Assembly (NCBI GenBank): GCA_036507955.1 | Contig: DATCIH010000071.1 | Span: forward strand, 1 to 53,158 | DNA from: DATCIH01 sp036507955 | GTDB taxonomy: Bacteria; Bacillota; Clostridia; Clostridiales; Clostridiaceae | DNA: 53,158 nucleotides | Direction of reading: 5' to 3' | Shown here: positions 8,730 to 16,987 of the stretch, one piece after another | How positions within the stretch are numbered: the first letter of the stretch is position 1 | How the letters are laid out: each line of letters starts with the position of its first letter | The notes under the pieces: generated by a model | What the model was told of the DNA's origin: nothing | The model's database searches: none | Seen by the model: the letters and a program-made list of their open reading frames with translations, nothing else | Made by a program: the position numbers and the translations under genes

Positions 8730-8935
8730 ATGTTAATAAGTTTGCTTAAATGATGATGTTTATTGCGAGCTTATTGCAGATGGCGTTCACGTGTCCAAGC
8801 CTTGCATGGAAATTTTATTAAAGTTGAAAGGTAAGGAAAGAATTATAGCTGTTTCAGATGGTGGCATTAGCTGTGGAGTTACCTATGCTGATGGCTATAT
8901 AGTCCAAGATGGCTGCTTTATTAAAAATGATAGAT
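8730..8935 (+). pseudogene. nagA: nagA remnant (N-acetylglucosamine-6-phosphate deacetylase)
   Basis: A ribosome binding site (AGGAG) and ATG 8730 survive, but only a few codons follow before a stop. From about 8740 an open frame reads DDVYCELIADGVHVS, then KGKERIIAVSDGG and GVTYADGYIVQDG. ELIADGVHV and the following Ser-Asp segment match the C-terminal catalytic part of NagA. Most of the protein, including the metal-binding N-terminal region, is missing. It lies 12 nt after the ROK kinase, so the two probably formed an amino-sugar operon. Confidence 0.7.
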
Positions 8936-8937
8936 TT

Positions 8938-9072
8938 ATGAACGATATTATTAGTATCAAAGATGAACATATATTAGAAGCCACAAGCCTTTACATAAAA
9001 GTATTTAACTCTGAACCTTGGAATGATAATTGGACTTTAGAGACAGCTTATAAAAGATTAAAGGATATATAA
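8938..9072 (+). pseudogene. Truncated GNAT acetyltransferase, N-terminal fragment
   Basis: The nagA remnant runs in frame into MNDIISIKDEHILEATSLYI, then KVFNSEPWNDNWTLETAYKR and LKDI followed by TAA. ATSLYIKVFNSEPWND is the typical first helix and loop of GNAT acetyltransferases. The acetyl-CoA-binding core is absent. It looks like a second deletion product joined to the first. Confidence 0.6.
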
Positions 9073-9101
9073 GGTAATATTTATGTGAGGAGAGATGGAG
9101 G

Positions 9102-10433
9102 ATGTTATCTATTTTAAAGTATCTACAAGGGTTTAAACTGAAATTGAAAAATCGAGTAAAACAAGCAAAGAGAACAAGCATTATTATCACCCTAGCACTT
9201 ATAGGTATAATAATTTTATTCCTTAGTTTATTTACTAATAGCCGCATATTAAAGGTATCAGCCCAAGACCTTATGAAGGAAATTAAAGCGCAAAAGGTGG
9301 AGACTACCCCTTTAAGCAAGGAGTTTATACAAGCTACTGCTGATTTTTCACTGGAACTATTCAAACAAGCTTATACCAAGGGTGAAAATTCTCTAGTGTC
9401 ACCAACCTCAGTTTACTTAGCGCTTGGAATGACGGCTAATGGAGCAGATGGTAATACACTTAAAGAGTTTCAATCTTTACTTGGGAAGTCTACCCTTAAT
9501 CTAAAAGATTTGAATACTTATTATAATAGTGTCTCTAAGGGGCTTAGCAATGTTAACAGTGGGAAACTAAGCCTTGCAAATTCAATATGGTATGGTGAGG
9601 ATAGAAACATTCAGGTTAAAGATGCATTTCTTCAGATTAATGCAGATTACTATCATGCTGCTGTGTATAAGGCATCTTTTAACCAACCTCAGACTGTAAC
9701 GGATATCAATAATTGGGTTAAATTTAAAACAAATAATACTATAGATAAAATAATTGATAAAATAGATCAGAACACTATAATGTACCTTATAGATGCTGTG
9801 TACTTTCAAGATAAGTGGAAGACAGCTTATAAGAATAGCGATGTTCGCAAAGATAACTTTCAGCTAGTAACCGGAGCAACCCTGCCTGCAGATTTTATGT
9901 ATTCGAAAGAAGAAGGATATCTGACAGATGGCTCGGCTCAGGGTTTTATTAAACCCTACAAAAATGGAAAATACAGTTTTGTAGCTCTTCTGCCAAATGA
10001 AGGTATTGATATCGATAGCTATATTTCTTCGCTTTCAGGAGAAGATTTTATACAAATTCTTAAAAATAAGAGCTCGGATTCAGTAACTGCTGGAATTCGA
10101 AAATTTAAATCGGAGTATAGCGTTCATCTTATTGCTCCTTTAATAAAGATGGGTCTTAAGGAGTGCTTTGATAAAAGCAAAGCAGACTTTACAAAAATGG
10201 CCATATGCAGTCCAGGGGATATCTATGTAGGGGATGTACTACATAAGACCTTTATTGCAGTAGACACAGAAGGAACAAAGGCTGGAGCAATAATAAATTT
10301 TGATATGGGAGCAAAAAGCGTGTCAATTTCCCCTGATCGCACAGTAATCCTTAACCGCCCCTTTATTTATGCAATAATAGATAATGAAACTAATCTTCCA
10401 CTCTTTATTGGATCAATTATAAAGCCTGAATAA
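9102..10433 (+). CDS. Membrane-anchored serpin protease inhibitor
   Basis: The 443-residue protein has a basic cytoplasmic N-terminus (1-24), one membrane span (about 25-45) and a complete external serpin domain. Serpin hallmarks include SLVSPTSVYLALGMTANGAD, VYFQDKWKTAY, the hinge EGTKAGA (390-396) and LNRPFIYAIIDNET. Counting 15 residues from G391 places P1-P1' at K405-S406, which predicts inhibition of trypsin-like proteases. Serpins trap serine or cysteine proteases by loop insertion; the small hinge residues fit an inhibitory type. A close paralogue lies at 38450. AGGAGAG lies before the ATG. The immediate upstream DNA is decayed. Confidence 0.92.
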   Translation: MLSILKYLQGFKLKLKNRVKQAKRTSIIITLALIGIIILFLSLFTNSRILKVSAQDLMKEIKAQKVETTPLSKEFIQATADFSLELFKQAYTKGENSLVSPTSVYLALGMTANGADGNTLKEFQSLLGKSTLNLKDLNTYYNSVSKGLSNVNSGKLSLANSIWYGEDRNIQVKDAFLQINADYYHAAVYKASFNQPQTVTDINNWVKFKTNNTIDKIIDKIDQNTIMYLIDAVYFQDKWKTAYKNSDVRKDNFQLVTGATLPADFMYSKEEGYLTDGSAQGFIKPYKNGKYSFVALLPNEGIDIDSYISSLSGEDFIQILKNKSSDSVTAGIRKFKSEYSVHLIAPLIKMGLKECFDKSKADFTKMAICSPGDIYVGDVLHKTFIAVDTEGTKAGAIINFDMGAKSVSISPDRTVILNRPFIYAIIDNETNLPLFIGSIIKPE

Positions 10434-10440
10434 AAGATTT

Positions 10441-10471
10441 TTGGAGTATTATTGAAAAAATAATACTCCAA
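10441..10471. terminator. Hairpin between convergent genes
   Basis: TTGGAGTATTATT (10441-10453) pairs with AATAATACTCCAA (10459-10471). The T-run is poor on both strands. It overlaps the last codons of the minus-strand gene ending at 10449. It is probably a shared terminator for this gene and the serpin. Confidence 0.5.
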
Positions 10472-10781
10472 TTAAGTAGGAGGATAAATTTATTATTATA
10501 CATAAAAGCAAGTAGGATTTCTCATTCTTCTTAAGGGCATATATAAAGAGCCTCCATTCCACAATCACAACAAGCAACTCCAGCACCGGAACAATAAAGA
10601 ATTCATCTATACTAAAATAATATAGTACCAATACTATACAATTAAGCATTGGATTTGTGATTATGTTAATCAGAATTAAAATTGTATAAAACTTTTTACC
10701 TCTGTAGCCTAATAGAAAGGCTACTATAATTTCTATAACTTCAGTTGAAACTAATGCTTTTATAAAATATAATGCTATCAT
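10449..10781 (-). CDS. Small integral membrane protein
   Basis: The 110-residue protein is almost wholly hydrophobic, with about four segments and short charged turns (GYRGKKFYT, ALKKNEKSY). I do not recognise a family. Its ATG overlaps the TGA of the 32-residue gene upstream (ATGA), so translation is probably coupled. The likely partners are the two small membrane proteins encoded just before it. Confidence 0.6.
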   Translation of the reverse strand: MIALYFIKALVSTEVIEIIVAFLLGYRGKKFYTILILINIITNPMLNCIVLVLYYFSIDEFFIVPVLELLVVIVEWRLFIYALKKNEKSYLLLCIIINLSSYLIGVLFFQ

Positions 10782-10876
10782 TTTTTACGGTACACTTTTA
10801 TTAAATAAATAAGTGCTACTAGACAAACAATAACTATAGCAATAGCAGTTATGATTTTTCTTTTTAATTCCTTCAC
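10778..10876 (-). CDS. Very short membrane peptide, coupled to the next gene
   Basis: A GTG start at 10876 gives 32 residues: VKELKRKIITAIAIVIVCLV, then ALIYLIKVYRKK, a single membrane span flanked by basic residues. AAGGAG lies 11 nt upstream; another GTG at 10885 is too close to it. The stop overlaps the ATG of the 110-residue gene. Its tail (YRKK) resembles the tail of the 69-residue protein upstream (RIRRKK), so the two may be related. Confidence 0.5.
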   Translation of the reverse strand: MKELKRKIITAIAIVIVCLVALIYLIKVYRKK

Positions 10877-10936
10877 AAACTTCACATCTCCTTAAATATT
10901 AATTTGAACTTAATGACTGTATATAATTTAACCCAA

Positions 10937-11146
10937 TTATTTTTTACGTCGTATCCTTACTAATATTACAATTGCAACTATGCAAACTAAAAGTATTATT
11001 CCAATAATCCAAAACAAATTTATACTACCTTTGTCAGTTGCTTTTGTTGGAACTGGTAAAATATCGGCATAAACCTTTACTTTCATAACTAAAACTAAAA
11101 TAACTATAGCAATGAGAGTTACAGCTTTATTTATTAATTGGTTCAT
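10937..11146 (-). CDS. Small exported protein with C-terminal membrane anchor
   Basis: The 69-residue protein has an N-terminal hydrophobic segment ending VKVYADILPVP, which looks like a signal peptide. A short external stretch (TKATDKGSINLFW) follows, then a second membrane span and the basic tail RIRRKK. The start is ATG 11146, behind GGGAGAGGTGG; an in-frame GTG lies too close to that site. It heads a three-gene cluster of small membrane proteins (10449-11146). I know no function for it. Confidence 0.6.
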   Translation of the reverse strand: MNQLINKAVTLIAIVILVLVMKVKVYADILPVPTKATDKGSINLFWIIGIILLVCIVAIVILVRIRRKK

Positions 11147-11284
11147 TATTTCCACCTCTCCCTTAAAATTCTTACTTTCTCATATCCTGATGAATAGATT
11201 GACTTCTTGCTATTACAATTCTTTCTTTAGAAAAAAATAACGGGTATATGACTTTAACTGTGTAAAACAAAAGAGAAATGATAT

Positions 11285-11947
11285 TTAATCATCTCTCTCA
11301 ATAACTGATAGTATTTGTGGAATTGATACTCCAAAACCTTCTTTTGATGGTGGTTCTAATTCAGAATATATTGGATACAAAGGAAGCATTGATGAATTAC
11401 ATTTATCTGTATGAGTGTATTCTTCTTCCCCAAAACGAGGTTCATCTTTGACTTTGATACCGAATAGTACTTTTGCACGAAGAACTTCAAATGTATAACC
11501 TCTGCCACGTTTTTCTATGCATTTGATAAGATTATTAATACTTTCTGTAAAAGCATTAGTTACACGATTATCAAAATAATTAAATATTTCGGTATGCCAG
11601 TTGTTTATCATTTTGGCTACTTCAAGAAAGGATTTCATATCTTTTGGAATAAATTTCTTCCATTGTTCAAAGTGTTCCTCAGCATCATCCCTTGTTTTAC
11701 AAAGGTACATGCTCCTGAGACTTTCTTTAAGATCATAAGCAACTTCCAGTATTGGATATGAAGCAAACCATATTTCTAAGTTCCACTGTTCTCTTGGTTT
11801 TAAGTCCTCTTTATTTTTTAAGAGTATAAATCTATCATGCATAAGTAGTTTACGCTGCTTATCAGTTAATGTCTGTCTAAAAGACTTACGTGAGGACTCC
11901 ATTGCTTTACTACCATACTGTATTACATGAAATTTATCTACAACCTG
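11285..11947 (-). pseudogene. ISL3-family transposase, C-terminal fragment
   Basis: The frame reads VVDKFHVIQYGSKAMES, then many helices, and ends with TNAFTESINNLIKCIEKRGR, then GYTFEVLRAKVLF. These are the conserved C-terminal half of ISL3 (DDE) transposases, including the VDKFHV and NRVTNAFTESINN motifs. The N-terminal half, with zinc finger and first catalytic Asp, is gone. The frame hits a stop at 11948-11950, where unrelated plus-strand coding sequence begins. The element end is therefore truncated and immobile. Confidence 0.85.
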
Positions 11948-12633
11948 CTATAACCCCCACTGTTTATAATTTCATGGCTTCATTACCTGAAAGTTATAAT
12001 ATTACGTTAAACTGTCCAGTCGGTGAAAATATTACGGTAACTTTATTAGATTCAAATAATAATACTATCGCTGTTGCTAATTATCCGGCAGGACAAAATT
12101 CTTATTTAAATACAGGAACACTAGATGCAGGAAATTATAATGTGATTTTACAATCGACTGACGGAAATGTTGTAGCAGATTCATTTACTTATCAATCATT
12201 CCCTATAAGGACAGGCAGTGAATTTTCAAATGTAAATATTGGATTAGACAAAGTTAATTGGTGGTAAGGCTCTCATTACTATATATATGATACTAACAGC
12301 AACTTTAATATTTCAGGACAACTTCTGGATTCTTCGGGCAATCCGGTGGCCAATGCTATATTAAAAATTGAAGTTTATGACCCAGCCTGGACTGGATATA
12401 ACGACGATTTAGCTACAAAAGATACTCTTCCTTTTAGGACTGATATTAATGGAAACTTTAATATTACAGCAACTTCGCCGGTCGCTCGTGGTGTAGAAAC
12501 TTCAATAAATGGCCACATATATGACTACGCAGGGATATTTTTATTATATTACCCAAATCCTTCTGATCCTCCTGTGATTTTACCTGTAACTAACCTTGGA
12601 AATCCCGAACCACTATATATCTATGGATATTAA
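11944..12633 (+). pseudogene. Truncated secreted beta-sandwich protein with in-frame stop
   Basis: One reading frame runs from the ISL3 junction to TAA 12631-12633. It reads PAITPTVYNFMASLPESYNI, then Ig/transthyretin-like repeats (NCPVGENITVTLLDSNNN; GQLLDSSGNPVANAILKIEV). A TAA at 12265-12267 (NWW stop GSHYYIYD) interrupts it without any frame change. GxLLDSSGNPVANA is typical of carboxypeptidase-regulatory-like beta domains of secreted proteins. The N-terminus was lost at the ISL3 junction. The product would have been extracellular, perhaps an adhesin or wall protein (inference). Confidence 0.65.
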
Positions 12634-12768
12634 TGCATATCGAAAAAAATGTGTAAAGTTTTACCTGAATAATGACGATATATTTGTATGAACAGTATTG
12701 TTAATATAAATAGTTTTAACCTGAATATTGCGGTGTACAAGGATTAAAGTATTAAGGGAGGGAATAAA

Positions 12769-13884
12769 ATGAGTGTAACAGATATAACTCATTACGACCG
12801 CTTTTCTTATCAAAGCCTTTATGGATCTACTCAGCAATCAAGTAATCAGACTAAGCCAAACCCGGTTACTCTAACGCCTGAAAATAAGACCAATAGCAAT
12901 TTGCATTTTCATATCACCGCTATTGATTATGGTGATAATCTTATTGAAGATATAAGTAACGGAGATACAGTTGAAATAAGCAAAGAAGCAAAAGAAGTAA
13001 TGGAAAAACTTGCTGCTAAAAACAAGGGTATTGCTATGACCGTTACTTCATTACCAACTTCTTATGGATGGTTTGGTGAAGACAGGGGTAATGTCAGCAC
13101 TTCAGCGCCTGTTAATTTCATCCATGCTGTTAATTTCCCTGAGTTTTCATCTCAAGATTATTTTGTTAAAAATGGTATAATAAATCAAGATTATGTAAAC
13201 CAATTTAATTCCATATTAAAGGATTCAAACGGCAACTTAAAAAGCGGAGATAGTGTACTTCAGGACGCGTTAAATAAATATGCAGAATTAAAAAACAGTA
13301 TTTCAAATAGTAATTTACCGGATGCGGAAAGTCAAATTAAACAACTTGAAAATTCCCTCAATTGGTCGGTTGGAACTTCGCTCAATGAATTCGCCAATGA
13401 CATGACACAGAGCAATACTTTACTTGTAAAGAGTCCCGATTATTCAGCGGAAAATAAAACTTATAAAGAGATATACAGTGATGGAAGAAGTACAAATCTA
13501 AATGAATTGTTCTCCGTTGACAATCCATCTTATGTAACTGCTACTAATATAGTTTTTAGTGCCGCAAAACTAGCAGAGAAAGGGATTGATTATATAAATA
13601 ATAATCAATATGACCCCGAAAATTTATATGATGCTTCAAAGTTACTTTCAGCAATGAACAATAGAACTAATGATGCGGATTCATCAAATTTATCCTTGTC
13701 AACTTTAACGAATGTTATTTCAACATTTAGAGGTTTTGTTACTGCACCTAACCAGGTTGTAATGAGTGAAGCTGATAATCTTGCCTCAAATGCGCCATCA
13801 AGTGATATTTCCGCTGTTTATATTAGTTTAAAGAATAGAATTAAGTTATTTCCGCTTAGCGCTTTTTATGGAGAAGAGATATAA
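12769..13884 (+). CDS. Unknown 371-residue protein between IS fragments
   Basis: The start is well defined (AAGGGAGGG, 6 nt before ATG). There is no signal peptide or membrane span. The protein is rich in Ser, Asn and Asp. The opening SVTDITHYDRFSYQSLYGST is followed by NGDTVEISKEAKEVMEKLAA, a pattern seen near the N-terminus of flagellar FlgM-like and related unknown proteins; I would not assign function on that. The stop TAA at 13882-13884 lies at the edge of an IS3 fragment, so the true C-terminus may be missing. Its neighbours suggest acquired DNA. Confidence 0.55.
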   Translation: MSVTDITHYDRFSYQSLYGSTQQSSNQTKPNPVTLTPENKTNSNLHFHITAIDYGDNLIEDISNGDTVEISKEAKEVMEKLAAKNKGIAMTVTSLPTSYGWFGEDRGNVSTSAPVNFIHAVNFPEFSSQDYFVKNGIINQDYVNQFNSILKDSNGNLKSGDSVLQDALNKYAELKNSISNSNLPDAESQIKQLENSLNWSVGTSLNEFANDMTQSNTLLVKSPDYSAENKTYKEIYSDGRSTNLNELFSVDNPSYVTATNIVFSAAKLAEKGIDYINNNQYDPENLYDASKLLSAMNNRTNDADSSNLSLSTLTNVISTFRGFVTAPNQVVMSEADNLASNAPSSDISAVYISLKNRIKLFPLSAFYGEEI

Positions 13885-13977
13885 TGTACCCATGAATCCA
13901 GACAAAATTTTCAGGATTCTAAGTGAACCTGATAGAATAAAAGACAGGAAACTGTCGCGAAAGAGGGTTCACATAAA

Positions 13978-14160
13978 ATGGGAAGAAGACAATTTACAGC
14001 TGAATTCAAAACGAAAATTGTGCTGGAGATTCTCAGAGAAGAAAAGCAGATTGGTGAACTTGCAGCCGAGCATGGGTTAAGTCCCAATCAATTACGAAAC
14101 TGGAAAAAAGAATTTATAAAAAACGCTGCAAAGGTGTTTTCAGAAAGCAAACAAGAGAAA
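13978..14160 (+). pseudogene. IS3-family OrfA fragment
   Basis: The frame begins MGRRQFTAEFKTKIVLEILR, then EEKQIGELAAEHGLSPNQLR and NWKKEFIKNAAKVFSESKQE. This is the helix-turn-helix domain of IS3 OrfA. It breaks off near 14160, where the sequence turns into the minus-strand transporter remnant. The coiled coil of OrfA and all of OrfB are missing. The element's left end may begin near 13883. The ATG lacks a strong ribosome binding site, as is common for IS genes. Confidence 0.85.
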
Positions 14161-14889
14161 GATGGGTATATGACTTTAAACCAATCCCTACTAATAGAGC
14201 CATTAAACTAACCCCTCCCAGAATCATTCCACTGTTGCTTATTGAAAGCCTGTGGTTTAGCTCTGTAAAAGTAGGAAGTGCTCCTATTATTAAGGCTAGA
14301 GTTGTTAGCCCAAAAGCAAATCCTGCTCTACCTGGGAGCATATTTGAGACAACCGTGAGGGTATAACCCTTGTCCACCCAAAGAAGTCTCCTAATATTCC
14401 ACCTAAAGCCTTTTCTATCTTAAAAACATAATTTATAAAAGGCTTTTTTATTGTGAATATAATAACTGCTGCAACTGTTAATAGTACAACGAGTGGCCCT
14501 ACAGAAAAATTACTAGATTTTCCAATAAGTCCGCCTATTAATAGGCCTATTGCTCCAGGAGCTACGAATATTCCTGGTAATGCTGCCTTGCCCTTTTGTA
14601 AATTTAAGGCTGTTATGCCGCCTCCTACATGGAAAAATGCATTTCCAAGCCCTACAATTATAATGGCAAAACTACCTGTCCTATATGTAACAACTCCAAC
14701 TAAGACTAGAATACATCCCAGCATTGCCGATTCTGCAGGCTTTCTGATATTATCAACAATTAACACTAGAGGCGTCTGAAGTGCAAAAGCTATAGTATTG
14801 TATAATATTATATAGAAACTAATCTGAGCTAAATCCATCTTTCCAAGTACAATATTTGCTGCTATAACCGCTGCACAGGAAGCATCCAT
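14160..14889 (-). pseudogene. MFS transporter, frameshifted and 3'-truncated
   Basis: The first frame (MDASCAAVIAANIVLGKMDL...) has transmembrane segments typical of the major facilitator superfamily, including VGLGNAFFHVGGG. After KALGGILGDFFGW the reading frame is lost. The continuation lies in a second frame: VSNMLPGRAGFAFGLTTLAL, then IIGALPTFTELNHRLSISN. That ends at LKSYTHLS, where IS3 DNA begins. PGRAGFAFGLTT is a conserved late-loop motif of drug-type MFS proteins such as fosmidomycin-resistance relatives. The very N-terminal residues of the first helix also seem absent. Confidence 0.75.
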
Positions 14890-14911
14890 CTACTCACTTT
14901 ACTCCCCTTAT

Positions 14912-15616
14912 CTAAGTCTTAGAATAAGGGCAAGCCTTTCTACATTTATTACAAGTTAATATCCACCCACCTCCTGCTGTGCCTAAAGCAGATATTTCCC
15001 TGCATTTCTTTTGACTTATGGTCAAACCATCAAGTGCTTCCTGAGGGCAAGCCTCTAGACATAGTCTGCAATTTTCAGGACAAGACTTTTCATTTATAGC
15101 ATCAGGTTTTAAAACCCTCTCTGTTATAACACCACCTAGCCATAGTCTGTTACCGTATTTGTCATTGATTAACAAAGTATTTTTACCCATAAACCCGATC
15201 CCAGTTAAAACTGCTGCATGCTTTAAAGACATGATACCCTTTCCTTTTCTGCTTTCATCATCCCAGAACTCATAAGGCTCTGAGGTTGGTATTGGAACTG
15301 AAGCAAAACCTTTCTCCTCAAGGGCTAGCCCTTTTTCCTCAAGGGCTATGGTCAATTGATAATCTATTGCTTCCACTAATTGAATCAAAGTATTTCTTAC
15401 AAGAGTATAAGGTACATTTGTACTTGCATTAAAAACTCCCTTATTAAACTCCTTCCCTATAATTATTACGGATTTTGCAGTATTTAGAATATCTCTAGGA
15501 TGAAAGCCCTCTGGAGCAGCTGAGAAACTCTCAACACTCGCTATACCACATACCTGTGCTCCAAATGTCTTGGCTAGTTCTTTTATTTCTTCGCTTGTCA
15601 AAATCATATCCCCCAT
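14912..15616 (-). CDS. 4Fe-4S double-cluster protein, epoxyqueuosine reductase-like
   Basis: The 234-residue protein has the QueG-like N-terminal region (AKTFGAQVCGIASVESF) and the LTGIGFMGKNTLLIND motif. The C-terminal ferredoxin-like part has Cys clusters CPENCRLCLEACP and CNKCRKACP, enough for two 4Fe-4S clusters. It is shorter than true QueG (about 380 residues) and lacks its HEAT-repeat tail, so it is better called a QueG-related reductase of unknown substrate. A short tandem duplication is visible (EEKGLALEEKGFA). An ATG three codons in (15607) is also possible. It lies upstream of the MFS remnant in the same direction. Confidence 0.78.
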   Translation of the reverse strand: MGDMILTSEEIKELAKTFGAQVCGIASVESFSAAPEGFHPRDILNTAKSVIIIGKEFNKGVFNASTNVPYTLVRNTLIQLVEAIDYQLTIALEEKGLALEEKGFASVPIPTSEPYEFWDDESRKGKGIMSLKHAAVLTGIGFMGKNTLLINDKYGNRLWLGGVITERVLKPDAINEKSCPENCRLCLEACPQEALDGLTISQKKCREISALGTAGGGWILTCNKCRKACPYSKT

Positions 15617-15694
15617 AACTTAATTAAAAATATATTTCTAATAAAATTATAATACAAATGATTATTAAGTGCATCAATTATAATAAATTTTCTC

Positions 15695-15748
15695 TTGACT
15701 ATTTACGTTTACAGTTGCAATATTTAATTACAGATTACAACTGTAAAC
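15695..15748 (+). promoter_or_regulatory. Promoter with CopY/BlaI-like operator
   Basis: TTGACT (15695-15700) and CAATAT (15718-15723) are 17 nt apart. A perfect 11-bp inverted repeat, GTTTACAGTTG (15707-15717) and CAACTGTAAAC (15738-15748), flanks the -10. The right arm contains TACAACTGTA (15736-15745), which matches the TACANNTGTA consensus of CopY/BlaI/MecI repressors. Repressor binding would cover the -10 and the start point. No such repressor gene is in the window. Confidence 0.6.
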
Positions 15749-15769
15749 AATTTTATGGAGGTAACACTA

Positions 15770-16465
15770 ATGAAAGAAAATCATAATATTCCAGACTCTG
15801 AGCTGGAAGGAACTACTTCCTTTCTCATGAGTAAATCAAAGCTTAAACGCAGAATAATTATGGTAATAAAATATAAAAAGCTATCTAAAAGAAGTATTGG
15901 TCTAGGTATAATAGTATTTCTAGCTCTAGGGGCCATTTTCCTTTCTAACAGTCTGTCAAAGCCAGTTAAAGCTGCTATAAAAAATGCAGTGGTGACTACT
16001 CCTATTGTTACGCCTGCCATTACTCAAGCGGAGACTCCTCCCTTTAACTATGAGGATAGCTTGAAAGCTATACAGTTTACTCTTCCTCCTAACTGGCATT
16101 TAGATACTACTCAAAAGGTTCAATACACTTTTATTGATGATAAAGGAAATAACGTTGGATATGTTGCCGCTATGGATCCTAGTGATGATTTAAAATACTC
16201 TATGCCAAACCACAGCAGCTTAATTAGTGAAGAGACTTTACCTCTTCCTATAGGTACCTGTGATCTTATGACTCTAGATTCGGATAATGGTAGTGCCGCC
16301 TCAGGGCTCACTGGCACACATGACGCCTATATGGCAGGTATAACTACAAAGGAAAATACAAAGTTCCTTCTATTTTTCTCTAAAAATGATAAGAACTTAA
16401 AGTCAAAGCCTCAGTTTATTGAAATACTAAGGGGTCTTACATTGGACAGCGCTACAAGAAATTAG
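15770..16465 (+). CDS. Single-span membrane protein with external sensor-like domain
   Basis: The 231-residue protein starts at ATG 15770 (MKENHNIPDSELEG), with ATGGAGG 8 nt before it; the earlier ATG at 15755 forms part of that site. A basic cytoplasmic segment (KLKRRIIMVIKYKKLSKR) is followed by one membrane span (about 45-62) and an external domain of about 150 residues. The pattern SLKAIQFTLPPNWHLDT resembles accessory domains at the C-terminus of clostridial BlaR1/M56-type sensors. No peptidase motif is present. With the upstream CopY/BlaI-type operator, a link to envelope-stress or beta-lactam signalling is possible but unproven. Confidence 0.65.
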   Translation: MKENHNIPDSELEGTTSFLMSKSKLKRRIIMVIKYKKLSKRSIGLGIIVFLALGAIFLSNSLSKPVKAAIKNAVVTTPIVTPAITQAETPPFNYEDSLKAIQFTLPPNWHLDTTQKVQYTFIDDKGNNVGYVAAMDPSDDLKYSMPNHSSLISEETLPLPIGTCDLMTLDSDNGSAASGLTGTHDAYMAGITTKENTKFLLFFSKNDKNLKSKPQFIEILRGLTLDSATRN

Positions 16466-16531
16466 TAGACCTTAAAATAAATTTGGTATATACTTCATCT
16501 ATATGCCTATTTTTATCGCATAGGAGCTTTT

Positions 16532-16987
16532 ATGTTAAAGGATTTAATTGTAAATGTCAGTTTATTAATAACTATGTTATTTATAACTAGTCAGATATTT
16601 AAAAATAGTAGAGTAGGAAAGAAAAAAGCCTTAGGGAAAAATTAACCTGGGGTTTAGTTGGTGGATATCGATTTCTTTAAAAAGGTAAATGGTACCTATG
16701 GTCATCCTGCAGGGGATTTAATACTTAAGTAGTTAAGCGATTTATTATCTTCTCCTACAGAAGCTGTGATATAGTATCTCGAATGGGGGGAGAGGAATTT
16801 TCCGTTCTCCTTCCTGATTGTTCAATAGATAAAGCTATAGAAGTTGCTGAAAGAATTAGAGAAAATGGAGAAGCTTATTGGAAATGCAGATTCTGCACTT
16901 TATGAGGCTAAAAAGAACGGTAGGAATCGGGTGGTTTTATATAATAACGACTACTGTAGGGTAGCTGTTACAACTCTGGAACCTTAA
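16532..16987 (+). pseudogene. Decayed membrane diguanylate cyclase
   Basis: The start encodes MLKDLIVNVSLLITMLFITS, like the first helix of LytS-type 5TM regions, and stops at about 16645. After a large deletion come pieces of a GGDEF domain in shifting frames: VDIDFFKKVNGTYGHPAGD, then RSCDIVSRMGGEEFSVLLPD, then ADSALYEAKKNGRNRVVLYN to TAA 16987. The GGEEF motif itself survives, but stops and frameshifts lie on both sides and most of the sensory part is missing. Confidence 0.8.

Noticed and set aside
12265..12267. Recoding of TAA as a sense codon, suggested by several in-frame TAA codons
   Set aside because: Most intact genes here end in TAA at the expected family length, so TAA is a normal stop; the cases are better read as nonsense mutations.
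14453..14779. Plus-strand open frame of 108 codons
   Set aside because: It is antisense to the MFS remnant; its Pro/Ala-rich translation mirrors membrane-helix codons.
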